A DNA stretch of 64,000 nucleotides from Afipia sp. (GTDB lineage: Bacteria > Pseudomonadota > Alphaproteobacteria > Rhizobiales > Xanthobacteraceae): positions 499,162 through 563,161 of the forward strand of contig JANINQ010000001.1 in assembly GCA_024508675.1 (NCBI GenBank), given 5' to 3'. Under the pieces are notes generated by a model, which worked only from the letters and a program-made list of their open reading frames with translations, did no database searches and had not been told where the DNA came from. A program made the position numbers and the translations under genes. Of this stretch, positions 38,842 through 47,946 are shown in pieces. Numbering within the stretch: position 1 is the first letter of the stretch; each line of letters begins with the position of its first letter.

Positions 38842-40434
38842 ATGAACACGGCGACGAACGCGCCCGATTTGCGGCACCTTCATTCGGGCGGAACCATCGG
38901 CAATCTGGTGGTGAACGCCATTGCGCGGTTCGGCGACCAGCCGGCCATCGCCGACGGCAAGGTGCGGTGGAGCTACCGTGAATTCGGCGACACCGTGGGC
39001 CGGTTCATCAGCCTGTTCCGTTCGCTCGGCCTGAAGAAGGGCAGCGCGCTTTCAATTCTGGCCAGCAACCGTGCGGAATCGTGGGCCGCGATCTGCGCCG
39101 CGCTGGTGATGGGCGTGCGCTACACGCCGCTGCATCCCATGGCCGCCGAGGACGATCACGCCTTCATCATCGAAGACGCCGAGATCGATCTTCTGATCGT
39201 GGAGGGCGCGAAGTTCGGCCCGCGCGGCATGGCGATCAAGAGCCGGGTGCCGACCCTCAAGAATCTCTATTCCATCGGCCCGATGGACGGCGTGCGCGAC
39301 ATCATGCCGGACCTCGCCACAGTGAAGGCCGCGCCGCTGGTCGATGAGAGTTCGTCCCACGAGATCGCGTTCCTCGCCTATACCGGCGGCACCACCGGCC
39401 GCTCCAAGGGCGTGATGCTGTCCCATCGTGCGCTGGTGACCATGACGCTGCTGCTCTACTCGGACTGGGACTGGCCCGAGCAGATCCGTTTCCTCGCCGC
39501 GACCCCGATCAGCCATGCTGCGGGCGTCACGCTGTTTCCGGTGATGATGCGCGGCGGCCTGATGCGTCTGGTGCAGGGCTTTGAGCCGGAGGTTTACGCG
39601 GGTGTTGTCGCATCCGAAAAGATCAATGCCACCTTTCTGGTGCCAACGCTGATCTATGCGCTGATCGACAACGAGGATTTGCGCAAGCGGCACGACATGT
39701 CGTCGCTACAGATGATCGTCTATGGCGCTGCGCCGATGTCGCCGGATCGCTTGAAGGAAGGCATGAAAATCTTCGGCAAGGTGTTCGTGCAACTCTACGG
39801 ACAGACCGAAGCGCCGCAGGTCATCACCTCGATGCGCAAGATCGATCACGACGAAACAAAGCCCGGACGCCTCGGCTCCTGTGGCCGCGCAAGTCCGGGC
39901 GTGGACGTGAAGTTGTTCGATGCGGACATGAAGGAAGTCGGCATCAATGAGCCCGGCGAAATCTGCGTGCGCGGGCCGCTGGTGATGGACGGTTACTGGA
40001 AGCGGCCGGACGCCAATGCGGAAACGCTGCGCGGCGGCTGGCTGCACACCGGCGACGTGGCGGTGAAGGATGAAGACGGTTACTTCTATATCGTCGACCG
40101 CACCAAGGACATGATCATCTCCGGCGGCTTCAATATCTATCCGCGCGAGGTCGAGGATGCGCTGATGTCGCATCCGTCGGTGGCGTCCGCTGCCGTGATC
40201 GGCATTCCGGATGACAAGTGGGGCGAGGCGGTGAAGGGGTTTGTTGTGCTGAAGGCCGGCGCGAATTCCGGCGCGGCCGAACTGCAGGCCCATGTGAAGG
40301 ACAAGCGCGGCGCGCCGTGGTCACCCAAGACCATCGATTTCGTCGAGACGATCCCCGTGACCGGACTTGGCAAGATCGACCGCAAGGCGCTGCGCGCGCC
40401 CTATTGGGAAGGCCGCACGCGCGGGGTGGCTTGA
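38842..40434 (+). CDS. AMP-dependent acyl-CoA synthetase (FadD-like)
   Basis: Adenylate-forming ligase of 530 residues that activates a fatty or other carboxylic acid to its CoA thioester. Visible motifs are the P-loop-like YTGGTTGRSKG (180-190), the aromatic/GQTE core in QLYGQTEAPQ, GDVAVKDEDGYFYIVDRTKD, SGGFNIYPREVE, and the C-terminal GLGKIDRKAL that carries the catalytic lysine. GGAG about 10 bases upstream supports the ATG at 38842. It is divergent from carA. The substrate chain length cannot be read; medium or long chain is typical for the class. A family B repeat and a hydrolase gene follow. Confidence 0.86.
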   Translation: MNTATNAPDLRHLHSGGTIGNLVVNAIARFGDQPAIADGKVRWSYREFGDTVGRFISLFRSLGLKKGSALSILASNRAESWAAICAALVMGVRYTPLHPMAAEDDHAFIIEDAEIDLLIVEGAKFGPRGMAIKSRVPTLKNLYSIGPMDGVRDIMPDLATVKAAPLVDESSSHEIAFLAYTGGTTGRSKGVMLSHRALVTMTLLLYSDWDWPEQIRFLAATPISHAAGVTLFPVMMRGGLMRLVQGFEPEVYAGVVASEKINATFLVPTLIYALIDNEDLRKRHDMSSLQMIVYGAAPMSPDRLKEGMKIFGKVFVQLYGQTEAPQVITSMRKIDHDETKPGRLGSCGRASPGVDVKLFDADMKEVGINEPGEICVRGPLVMDGYWKRPDANAETLRGGWLHTGDVAVKDEDGYFYIVDRTKDMIISGGFNIYPREVEDALMSHPSVASAAVIGIPDDKWGEAVKGFVVLKAGANSGAAELQAHVKDKRGAPWSPKTIDFVETIPVTGLGKIDRKALRAPYWEGRTRGVA

Positions 40435-40443
40435 TGGTTCTTT

Positions 40444-40521
40444 CGTCATTGCGAGCGTAGCGAAGCAATCCATTTTTATGGGAGGATGGATTGCTTCGTC
40501 GCTTCGCTCCTCGCAATGACG
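40444..40521. repeat. Palindromic repeat, family B (copy 2)
   Basis: CGTCATTGCGAGCG at one end and CTCGCAATGACG at the other surround AAGCAATCC/GGATTGCTT inner arms. It lies between an acyl-CoA synthetase and a hydrolase gene. It is nearly identical to the repeat at 37412-37488, 3 kb away. Confidence 0.85.
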
Positions 40522-40552
40522 AGAAACGGTGATCGTTCTGAGAGGAAATCTC

Positions 40553-41254
40553 ATGCCCCATTCGCTTCCCGTCGTGCTCGTTCCCGGCCTCGCATGTTCG
40601 CCGCGCATTTACGATCCGCAGATTCCCGCGTTGTGGCGGCAGGGGCCGGTGTTTCTCGCCAATCATGCGCGGGGCGGCGACATGGCGACCATCGCGCGGC
40701 GCATCCTTGCCGAAGCGCCGCTGCGGTTTGCGCTCGCCGGTCATTCGATGGGCGGCTACATCATCCTGGAAATGTTCCGGCAGGCGCCCGAACGCGTCGC
40801 GCGGCTGGCGCTACTCAACACATCGGCGCGGCCGGAGACGCCTGAAGCCAGCGATCGCCGCCGTGGTCTGATCGCCGAAGTGAAAACTGGCGGCTATCAT
40901 AAAGTCATGGAAGCCTTGTTCGGAAAATTCGTCCATCCCTCGCGGGCTTACGATGCAGATTTGCGGAAGATCGTATTCGACATGGCCGACGATGTCGGTC
41001 CTGATGCCTTCGTCTGGCAATTGGAGGCGATCATGACCCGCGCCGATTCCCGCCCCACGCTGGCGCAGATCAAGTGTCCGACGCTGGTGCTGACCAGTGA
41101 TACGGATAACATGGTCCCCGTCGAGGCCTCGGTCGAGATGGCAGCCGCCATTCCCGGTGCGAAGTTTGTGAAGATTCCCGATTGCGGCCACCTTCCGCAG
41201 CTCGAGAAGCCGGATGCCATGTCCGAAGCGCTGCTCGACTGGCTGGAGATGTAG
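40553..41254 (+). CDS. Alpha/beta hydrolase
   Basis: Cytoplasmic esterase-like enzyme of 233 residues. The nucleophile elbow is AGHSMGGYI (Ser65), the acidic member probably lies in SDTDNMVPV, and the histidine is in DCGHLPQLEKP. The oxyanion-hole loop VPGLACSPRIY is near the N-terminus. AGAGGAAA upstream supports the ATG at 40553; an earlier GTG at 40529 lies in repeat-flanking sequence. It is preceded by a repeat and followed by a YqeY-like gene. The substrate is unknown; its position beside acyl-CoA synthetases allows, but does not show, a role in lipid or aromatic degradation. Confidence 0.83.
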   Translation: MPHSLPVVLVPGLACSPRIYDPQIPALWRQGPVFLANHARGGDMATIARRILAEAPLRFALAGHSMGGYIILEMFRQAPERVARLALLNTSARPETPEASDRRRGLIAEVKTGGYHKVMEALFGKFVHPSRAYDADLRKIVFDMADDVGPDAFVWQLEAIMTRADSRPTLAQIKCPTLVLTSDTDNMVPVEASVEMAAAIPGAKFVKIPDCGHLPQLEKPDAMSEALLDWLEM

Positions 41255-41323
41255 CCTGTCGGTTGTGCCGAAGCGCGAAACGCCCTAAATCAGCGGCAAA
41301 TCGATTTGAAGCAGGAGAGACCG

Positions 41324-41779
41324 ATGCTGCGCGATGCCATCAACAATGCCGTCAAGGACGCCATGAAGGCGAAGGATGAGCGCAAGCTGTCGACGCTGCG
41401 CATGGTCAATTCCGCGTTGAAGAATGCCGACATCGATGCGCGCGGGCAGGGCAAGCCGCCGCTGAGCGACGAGGACCTCCTTGGCCTCTTGCAGAAGATG
41501 ATCAAGCAGCGTCAGGAATCGGTCGCGCTCTACGACAAGGGCGGCCGCCCCGAACTCGCCGCGGCTGAGCGCGAGGAGATCGCCGTGATCTCGGCCTATC
41601 TGCCCAAGCAGATGTCGGACGATGAAGTGAATGCCGCCATCGCGGCCATCGTTGCGGAGACCGGCGCCGCGGGCATGAAGGACATGGGCAAGGTGATCGC
41701 CGCGCTGAAGGCGAAGTACGCTGGCCAGATGGATTTCGGCAAGGCCAGTGGATTGGTGAAGGCCGCGCTGACGGGTTAG
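41324..41779 (+). CDS. GatB/YqeY domain protein
   Basis: A 151-residue cytoplasmic protein of the YqeY family, which resembles the C-terminal tRNA-contact domain of GatB in the Asp/Glu-tRNA amidotransferase. Hallmarks are KDAMKAKDERKLSTLRMVNSA at the N-terminus, KMIKQRQESVALYDKGGRPELA, ISAYLPKQMSD and GKVIAALKAKY. The function of the stand-alone protein is not settled. GGAG about 6 bases upstream fixes the ATG at 41324. A family A repeat follows within 10 bases of the stop, so the transcript end may be in that repeat. Confidence 0.87.
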   Translation: MLRDAINNAVKDAMKAKDERKLSTLRMVNSALKNADIDARGQGKPPLSDEDLLGLLQKMIKQRQESVALYDKGGRPELAAAEREEIAVISAYLPKQMSDDEVNAAIAAIVAETGAAGMKDMGKVIAALKAKYAGQMDFGKASGLVKAALTG

Positions 41780-41787
41780 AAAAATTT

Positions 41788-41911
41788 CGTCGTCCCGGCG
41801 AAAGCCGGGACCCATACTCCCTGTGTTCTCTTTTGATATGAGCGGTTGCAACGTCCCGCTGGGTTGATCGAATTCGGTGGTTATGGATTCCGGCTTTCGC
41901 CGGGATGACGT
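41788..41911. repeat. Paired palindromic repeat, family A (copy 2)
   Basis: Inverted hairpin units CCCGGCGAAAGCCGGGA and CCGGCTTTCGCCGGGA face each other about 70 bases apart, as in copy 1 at 26818-26943. An apparent upstream extension of the next acyl-CoA synthetase frame lies inside this repeat and is not counted as coding. Confidence 0.8.
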
Positions 41912-41948
41912 TGAGGAAGCAGCCGCGGCTATAACGAAAGCTCCCGCC

Positions 41949-43559
41949 ATGCTCCCTCAAGCCGCCACTTACGACGATCTCTATAAAAACTTCCGCTGGG
42001 ACATTCCCGCCACCTTCAACATCGCAACCGCCTGCTGCGACCGCTATGCCGACGGCAGCGGGCGGCTGGCGTTGATCTATGTGGACGAAGACGGCGGCAC
42101 GCAGAAGCTGTCGTTCGATGAGATCAGCGGACTGTCAAAGAGCTTCGCGAATGTGCTCAAGGCCGATGGCCTGAAACGCGGCGACCGCGTCGCGGTGTTC
42201 TTGTCGCAGTCGGTCGAACTGCCGATCGCGCATCTGGCCGCATTCCGCTCCGGCATGATTTCCGTACCGCTGTTCACGCTGTTCGGCGAGGACGCGCTGG
42301 AATACCGGCTGTCGAACAGCGGCGCGAAAGCTGTCATCACCGATGAAGGCGGCTGGGAGAAGCTCTCCAAGATTCGCGACCGGCTCCCGCATCTGCAGGA
42401 CATCTACATCACCAGCGGCACCATCCATGCGGGTGCGAAGTCGTTCTGGCAGTCGATCGAGGATGCGTCGGAAGATTTTCAGACCGTCGCGACCAGTCCG
42501 GACGATCCGGCGATCATCATCTATACGTCAGGCACCACGGGAAATCCAAAGGGCGCGCTGCATGCCCATCGCGTGCTGCTCGGCCATCTGCCGAACGTCG
42601 AAATGGCGCATGATTTTCTGCCCAAGCCCGGTGATCTGATGTGGACCCCGGCAGACTGGGCGTGGATCGGCGGGCTGTTCGATGCGCTGTTTCCCGCCTG
42701 GTATCACGGCGTGCCGATGCTCGGCTATCGCGCCAGGAAGTTTGAGCCGCAGGCTGCGATGCAATTGATGGCCGATCACGGCGTGCGCAATGTGTTTTTG
42801 CCGCCGACCGCGCTGAAGCTGATGCGTCAGGCCGACGTCAAGCACAGCGGCGTGAAGCTGCGGAGCATTTTCTCCGGCGGCGAGTCGCTCGGCGCGGAGC
42901 TGATCGAATGGGTGCGCGCCACCTTCGGTGTCGACGTGCACGAGATCTACGGCCAGACCGAATGCAATCTGGTGCTGGCCAATAATTCGAACCTGTTCCC
43001 GATCCGGCCTGGCTCGATGGGCAAGCCGACGCCGGGCTTCGATGTGCGCATCGTCAATGAGCAGGGCGAGCAGCAGCCGCGCAACACGCGCGGCATTGTC
43101 GGCGTACGCGTGCCCAATCCTGTGACCATGCTGGAATACTGGCAGAACCCGGACGCGACCGCGAAGAAATACGCGAACGGCTTTTTGCTCACCGGCGATC
43201 TCGGCGTGCAGGATGACGATGGCTATTTCTGGTACGTCAGCCGCGAGGACGATGTGATCACCAGCGCGGGCTATCGCATCGGCCCGGCGGAGATCGAGCA
43301 CACGTTGATGAAGCATCCGGCAGTGGCGATGACCGCCGTGGTTGGCATTCCCGATCCGATCCGCACCGAGGCGATCAAGGCATGGATCGTGCTGCGGCCC
43401 GGTTTTGCCGCGAGCGATGAACTGGCCAAGGAGATTCAGGATTTCGTCAAGGTGCAGCTCGCCGCGCACGAATATCCGCGCCACATCCAGTTCGCGGACT
43501 CCTTGCCGATGACCGCCACCGGCAAGGTGCTGCGGCGAGAGCTGCGGGGATTGGGTTAG
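41949..43559 (+). CDS. AMP-dependent acyl-CoA synthetase (ACS/ACSM-like)
   Basis: Adenylate-forming ligase of 536 residues, closer in pattern to acetyl-CoA and medium-chain synthetases than to the FadD-like gene at 38842. It has YTSGTTGNPKGALHAH (near 191), WTPADWAWIGGLFDALF, EIYGQTECNLVL, LLTGDLGVQDDDGYFWYVSREDD with SAGYRIGPAEIE, and the catalytic lysine in MTATGKVLRREL. The N-terminal YDDLYKNFRWDIPATFNIA is class-typical, which sets the start at the ATG at 41949 and excludes the repeat-derived extension. Acetate, propionate or medium-chain acids are all possible substrates. Confidence 0.86.
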   Translation: MLPQAATYDDLYKNFRWDIPATFNIATACCDRYADGSGRLALIYVDEDGGTQKLSFDEISGLSKSFANVLKADGLKRGDRVAVFLSQSVELPIAHLAAFRSGMISVPLFTLFGEDALEYRLSNSGAKAVITDEGGWEKLSKIRDRLPHLQDIYITSGTIHAGAKSFWQSIEDASEDFQTVATSPDDPAIIIYTSGTTGNPKGALHAHRVLLGHLPNVEMAHDFLPKPGDLMWTPADWAWIGGLFDALFPAWYHGVPMLGYRARKFEPQAAMQLMADHGVRNVFLPPTALKLMRQADVKHSGVKLRSIFSGGESLGAELIEWVRATFGVDVHEIYGQTECNLVLANNSNLFPIRPGSMGKPTPGFDVRIVNEQGEQQPRNTRGIVGVRVPNPVTMLEYWQNPDATAKKYANGFLLTGDLGVQDDDGYFWYVSREDDVITSAGYRIGPAEIEHTLMKHPAVAMTAVVGIPDPIRTEAIKAWIVLRPGFAASDELAKEIQDFVKVQLAAHEYPRHIQFADSLPMTATGKVLRRELRGLG

Positions 43560-43671
43560 GCCTCTTTCGCCGCCCCGCTTGCGCGCCCAAAATCATTCCG
43601 GCGAATTTGAACCGCTTGCTTTCCCGCGGCGTCTCATTCTTTGATGCGGCCTCAACGCATCGGGGATATTT

Positions 43672-44286
43672 ATGTCGCTTCAGGTCTATCTCGCCTATGT
43701 CGCCGCCTGTGTCGCGCTTGCGATCCTGCCGGGGCCGATCGTCACGCTGGTGATCGCCAACGGCTTGCGTTACGGCACGCGCGCTGCGCTGACCAACATC
43801 GCCGGTGCGCAGCTCGGTCTGGTGATCATCATCGGCATCATTGCCGTGGGCCTGACATCGCTGATGGCGACCATGGGTTACTGGTTCGAATGGGTGCGCT
43901 TCGCCGGCGCGGCCTATCTGGTGTGGCTCGGCATCAGGCTGGTCCGCTCCAGCGGCGAAATGTCCGCGACCGATGCGCCACCGCCACCGCGCGGCGGATT
44001 TTTCCTGCAGGGCTTTCTGGTCCTGCTCAGCAATCCAAAGGTGTTGGTGTTCTTCGGTGCGTTCATCCCGCAGTTCGTGGACATGAAGCAGGATCATCTG
44101 CCTCAGGTCGTGCTGCTTGGCGCGACATTCACCGTCATCGCCGCGTTGTCGGATGGCGCTTACGCGTTGCTGGCCGGGCGCGCAGGTAAATTATTGTCGG
44201 CGCGGCGGGTGCGCCTAGTGTCCCGCATCTCCGGCGGGTTCATGATCGGCGGCGGCATCTGGCTCGCCCTGACACGCGCGAGGTAA
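43672..44286 (+). CDS. LysE/RhtB family amino-acid exporter
   Basis: Inner-membrane exporter of 204 residues with five or six hydrophobic helices. The RhtB-type signature is clear: AILPGPIVTLVIANGLRYGTRAALTNIAGAQ is the conserved N-terminal block (GPxxxxVxxxGxxxGxxxG pattern). The middle part contains WVRFAGAAYLVWLGIRLVR, and FLVLLSNPKVLVFFGAF is the fourth-helix motif. It exports amino acids or related metabolites by proton exchange; the substrate is unknown. The DUF3592 gene follows 2 bases after the stop, so the two are probably co-transcribed. Confidence 0.86.
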   Translation: MSLQVYLAYVAACVALAILPGPIVTLVIANGLRYGTRAALTNIAGAQLGLVIIIGIIAVGLTSLMATMGYWFEWVRFAGAAYLVWLGIRLVRSSGEMSATDAPPPPRGGFFLQGFLVLLSNPKVLVFFGAFIPQFVDMKQDHLPQVVLLGATFTVIAALSDGAYALLAGRAGKLLSARRVRLVSRISGGFMIGGGIWLALTRAR

Positions 44287-44288
44287 GT

Positions 44289-45266
44289 ATGCTGCCGGAT
44301 ATTCCGTGGTTCGTTTATGCGATGTTGCTGGCTCCGGTCGGCCTCATCGTCGTTGCCGCGATCTACAAATATCTGGAAGTGCGCGCCGCCAGCGACTGGC
44401 CGAGCGTGCCGGGCAAGGTCGTGGTTTCGAAGCCTGAGACGCGCGATGTGAGAGTGATCGATAGTGACCGCGAAGAGGGACATTACTACGAGGAGCGTAA
44501 CTTCGCCAACGTCACCTATGAATATGTGATCGCGGGGCAGACCTATCGCAACAACCGCGTCACCATCGGCGAGGATCGCGGCAATTTCGAAGTCGCGGAA
44601 ACCCTTGCGCGTTATCCTGTCGGCACAGCCGTCACCGTCTATTACAATCCGAACAAGCGCGGTGAGGCTGTGCTGGAGCGGGACATGCCGAAGGGCATGT
44701 GGGGCTGTATCGGCTGGATGGTGGTGATCGCCGTCGTGCTGGTGTTCGGCGGGGCGATCGGCTTTCACAAGCTGACGGATTTCGTCTCGACCAAGCTGCC
44801 TCATCCGCAGATGTCGGCCATGACGGTTGCGCTCGGTGCCTTCGGCGCGGCGATCGCACTGTTCGCGATCGGTCTGCATCGCCATGCGGCGCTGGCGCGG
44901 ACATGGCCGGTGGTCAAAGGCAGGATCAAGACGTCGGGTCTGGATCGTTTCCGCGCGCGCGCGGATGATAACGGCTCACGCGGCCAGATCATGTTCAGGG
45001 CGAATATTTCCTACACCTATCGCTATGAGAATGCGGACTACACCGGCCTTGTCGCCAGCATGAACGGGCAGGTGTCCTCCACTTCCGACTGGGGCGTGCA
45101 GCGTTACGTCAGGAAGTATCCGGAAGGCGCGACTGTCGATGTGTATGTCAATCCGCAGAATCCCACAGAGTCCGTGCTTGATCCGCGCGCGAAGGCTGCG
45201 TGGTTTCTCTGGGTGGTCGTGGCGGTGATCTGGGCGCTGGCATATTTTGTGGCGACGAAGGGATAG
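44289..45266 (+). CDS. DUF3592 domain membrane protein
   Basis: A 325-residue membrane protein with four helices (about residues 6-28, 137-157, 176-196 and 300-320) and two soluble segments, each with a DUF3592-like pattern (DWPSVPGKVVVS ... YEYVIAGQTYRNNRV ... ARYPVGTAVTVYYNP, and again TWPVVKGRIKTS ... ISYTYRYENADYTG ... KYPEGATVDVYVNP). The two halves are therefore internal duplicates. The biological role of the domain is unknown. GAGG 5 bases upstream supports the ATG at 44289. It is coupled to the LysE gene in front of it. Confidence 0.8.
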   Translation: MLPDIPWFVYAMLLAPVGLIVVAAIYKYLEVRAASDWPSVPGKVVVSKPETRDVRVIDSDREEGHYYEERNFANVTYEYVIAGQTYRNNRVTIGEDRGNFEVAETLARYPVGTAVTVYYNPNKRGEAVLERDMPKGMWGCIGWMVVIAVVLVFGGAIGFHKLTDFVSTKLPHPQMSAMTVALGAFGAAIALFAIGLHRHAALARTWPVVKGRIKTSGLDRFRARADDNGSRGQIMFRANISYTYRYENADYTGLVASMNGQVSSTSDWGVQRYVRKYPEGATVDVYVNPQNPTESVLDPRAKAAWFLWVVVAVIWALAYFVATKG

Positions 45267-45302
45267 CTGCGGCGCTGGGTCAAGAGGCCGATTGTCGCCG
45301 CG

Positions 45303-45836
45303 CTAGCCGGCGCCACCCGGCTTCGGCTCCGTATCGGTGTGCCCCATCACGCACTTCTTGAGCACGGTGCTGTAGGTTGCAACGATGTTGTTGAGGTCAT
45401 CGAGCACAAGCCCGGACAGGGTAGCCATCAGCATCGGGCGCTCCTGAGGGAGCTTGGCCAGCGCGGGCTCCAGCCTGTTCTGACACTCGATCAGGAGCAG
45501 ACGGTAGCCGTCGATGAAGAAGGTCATCGGCACACCGATCCGCGCGTGCATCGGGCCGATGATGCTGAGGCGGGCACGGTAAGCATCACCGTCACCATCC
45601 TGTAGCCGCTTGCGCCAATGATTATGCAGCGCTCCGGTCAATCGTGCGGCGATCTGGTCCGCGCGCTCTCCGGTGGAAGTCATGGTTTTTTCGATAAACG
45701 ACTTGAGCGTGGGCGTGGTCAGCATCCACGCATGAAAGGCTGTGAGGGAGGCCGGGAGGATCGGGTCAAGGTAAGTCAGGAGAAGTAGTTCGGCGTCGCG
45801 TAGTGTGAAGTCTTTCGAGTTTATCCGCCAAAACAC
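45303..45836 (-). CDS. Stand-alone protoglobin (globin-sensor) domain protein
   Basis: A 177-residue protein that resembles the heme-binding N-terminal domain of globin-coupled sensors. The proximal-histidine region reads YRARLSIIGPMHARIG (His97 expected to ligate heme) followed by FFIDGYRLLLIE, and the N-terminal helix SKDFTLRDAELLLLTYL is class-like. Unlike typical globin-coupled sensors it has no GGDEF, methyl-accepting or kinase output domain; the frame ends 80 residues after the histidine block. It could sense oxygen or NO and act on a partner. The start is GTG at 45836 with AAGGAA about 5 bases upstream. Confidence 0.62.
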   Translation of the reverse strand: MFWRINSKDFTLRDAELLLLTYLDPILPASLTAFHAWMLTTPTLKSFIEKTMTSTGERADQIAARLTGALHNHWRKRLQDGDGDAYRARLSIIGPMHARIGVPMTFFIDGYRLLLIECQNRLEPALAKLPQERPMLMATLSGLVLDDLNNIVATYSTVLKKCVMGHTDTEPKPGGAG

Positions 45837-46128
45837 GGCCGTTCCTTGGTTCTTATCGTCTGATAACTAGCTCCGGAATCTTTACGTTGTAATATATCAA
45901 GGCGCACGCCTACGTTGTCCCGCTTTGCGTGCGCTGAGAGCCGGATTCGTGCGCGGAATGAGACTCCCGAGCAGTGCTGTGTTTCGCTGAGCGAACATTC
46001 GTGATGCTGGGCGGCTCTGTCGAAGAACATCCGGCCGGTGACACAGGCGACTCACAGCATCCAGAGCAAAAATGGAGTCGTTGCTGCGGTTGTCGCAATC
46101 ACGCAGATCGCAAGCGTGTGTGCAAGCC

Positions 46129-46938
46129 TTATGCGGGCATCAGCTTCCTGGCATGCAGTTCTTCCTCGATCTCGCGCAGGATGCGCGCGAGACGCTCCGC
46201 CCATTGATGCTGGCCGGATTGATCGCCGATCAGATCCTGCCGGATCTCGATGCCGGTGTGCATCAGCCCGCGCCGCTCGCCATGCACCGGGATGGTGTAG
46301 TCGGTGGTATCGCTCACTGCATAAGGTTCGTTGTCGCCGACCACGAGATCGCCTTCGAGCCGCAGCTTGTCGCGCAGCAGATGCGGCAGCCGGTCGTCGC
46401 GGTGATACAGCGTGCCGATGTGCCAGGGCCGGGCGATGCCGGCATAGACCGGTGTGAAGGAATGCAGCGACACCAGGATGGTCGGCAGGCCGCGCGCCTT
46501 GCGTGCATCGAGCGCCTGCGCGATCCGGGTGTGATAGGGCACGAAGATCGCCTGCCGGCGCGCGGCGGCCTGCGCGGCATCGAGGCCGCCATTGCCGGGA
46601 ATTTCGGTCGCTTCGCTGATCAGCGGAATTGAGCCCGCGCTTTCGAACGGCCGGTTACAGTCGATCACGAGGCGCGAATAACGCTGCGCGATGAGATGGA
46701 CGTCCATCTCCTTTGCAAGCAGCGTCGCGACGCCGGCAATGCCGATGTCCCAGGCAATGTGCCGCTCCATCTCGCTGGCGGGCACGCCGAGATCGTGAAG
46801 CGCGCGGGGGACCAGCCGGCCATAGTGATCGCAGGTGAAGAAGAAGGGCGACTGACTGCCTGCATTTTCCTCAAGGACCGGCGGAACTTCGTCGTCGTCC
46901 AGGAGTCGTAAGGTGTCGGCTGAAGCGGGCAGGGCCAT
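46129..46938 (-). CDS. N-formylglutamate amidohydrolase family protein
   Basis: A 269-residue zinc-peptidase-fold amidohydrolase of the HutG2/N-formylglutamate deformylase family. The family hydrolyses N-formyl-L-glutamate (histidine breakdown) or related amides, and some members act on other N-acyl amino acids. Family segments are FFFTCDHYGRLVPRALHDLG (with the metal ligand block), AWDIGIAGVA, RLVIDCNRP, LVSLHSFTPVY and GLMHTGIEIRQDLI. No other hut gene is nearby, so histidine catabolism is not supported by context. The ATG at 46938 is my choice; 46977 is also possible. It is divergent from the transglutaminase operon with a 120-base shared upstream region. Confidence 0.8.
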   Translation of the reverse strand: MALPASADTLRLLDDDEVPPVLEENAGSQSPFFFTCDHYGRLVPRALHDLGVPASEMERHIAWDIGIAGVATLLAKEMDVHLIAQRYSRLVIDCNRPFESAGSIPLISEATEIPGNGGLDAAQAAARRQAIFVPYHTRIAQALDARKARGLPTILVSLHSFTPVYAGIARPWHIGTLYHRDDRLPHLLRDKLRLEGDLVVGDNEPYAVSDTTDYTIPVHGERRGLMHTGIEIRQDLIGDQSGQHQWAERLARILREIEEELHARKLMPA

Positions 46939-47058
46939 GTGTGCGTTGGGTGCTCTCGTTGCCTGTCTCAGCGGCATCCAAGCCCAACAATAAGCCGGAA
47001 ATGCAGCAAAAACAGCATGTACGATTCGCAGACGAATTCAATCGGCCTGTTCGAGACG

Positions 47059-47946
47059 ATGCCGCTCCTGACGATTCATCACAAGACCGAGTATCGCTAC
47101 GACCGCCCGGTGGCGTTCGGCGAGCACCGGCTGATGTTTCGTCCGCGCGACGGCCACGACATTCATGTGCTGTCGGAGCGGCTGGACATTTCCCCAAAGC
47201 CCTCCTCGCTGCGCCGCATCCATGATGTGTTCGGCAACAGCGTCGCCATCGCCGATTTCGACACCGCATCCGACCGGCTGGTGTTCGACTCCACAGTCAC
47301 CGTGGAGCACTATCCGCTCGAGAACATTGAACTGATGGCCGACGACGAGGCCTATTACTATCCCTTCGTCTACGAGCCGGATGAACTCGCCGATCTCACC
47401 ACGTCGATCACGCCGCAATATAGCGATCCGGACGGCGCGCTGGCGGCATGGGCGCGGCAGTTTCTCTCTGAAGGCAGCCGCACCCCGACGCTGGAGTTGC
47501 TCACCGGCATGACTCATGGCGTGCGGCAGTCGTTCAGTTACCGCAAGCGCCATGAACATGGCACCCAGCATCCGCTCGATACGCTCAGTATCGGCTCGGG
47601 CACCTGCCGCGATTTCGCGCTGTTCATGATGGAGGCGTTGCGGCGTCTGGGCATCGCCGCGCGTTTTGTCAGCGGCTACATCTTCATTCCCGGCGACGAA
47701 GCCCATGGTTATGTCGGCGGCGGCAATACTCACGCCTGGGTACGTGCCTATCTGCCGGGCGCGGGCTGGGTCGAGTTCGATCCGACCAACGGCATTGTCG
47801 GAAGCCGCGATCTCATCCGCGTTGCGGTGGCGCGTGAGCCGCATCAGGCGATCCCGCTTCATGGCAGCTATCTCGGACCGGCCGACGCGCATCTCGGCAT
47901 GGATGTCACCATTCACGTCCTCTCCGTGGGCGGCGAACCATGCTGA
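47059..47946 (+). CDS. Transglutaminase-like cysteine enzyme, first of a pair
   Basis: A 295-residue protein with the bacterial transglutaminase N-terminal domain (MPLLTIHHKTEYRYDRPVAF) followed by the catalytic core. The full triad is visible: Cys183 in GTCRDFALF, His225 in GNTHAWVRAY and Asp241 in WVEFDPTNG. Such enzymes are cysteine peptidases, or form or cut isopeptide bonds; they usually act in the cytoplasm when no signal peptide is present, as here. The start at 47059 fits the domain boundary; an ATG at 47017 adds an unlike stretch. Its 3' end overlaps the second transglutaminase gene by 7 bases. Confidence 0.85.
   Translation: MPLLTIHHKTEYRYDRPVAFGEHRLMFRPRDGHDIHVLSERLDISPKPSSLRRIHDVFGNSVAIADFDTASDRLVFDSTVTVEHYPLENIELMADDEAYYYPFVYEPDELADLTTSITPQYSDPDGALAAWARQFLSEGSRTPTLELLTGMTHGVRQSFSYRKRHEHGTQHPLDTLSIGSGTCRDFALFMMEALRRLGIAARFVSGYIFIPGDEAHGYVGGGNTHAWVRAYLPGAGWVEFDPTNGIVGSRDLIRVAVAREPHQAIPLHGSYLGPADAHLGMDVTIHVLSVGGEPC

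Noticed and set aside
41877-41948. Upstream extension of the acyl-CoA synthetase frame
   Set aside because: The 24 extra codons lie in a family A repeat arm, and homologous proteins start near MLPQAATYDDL.
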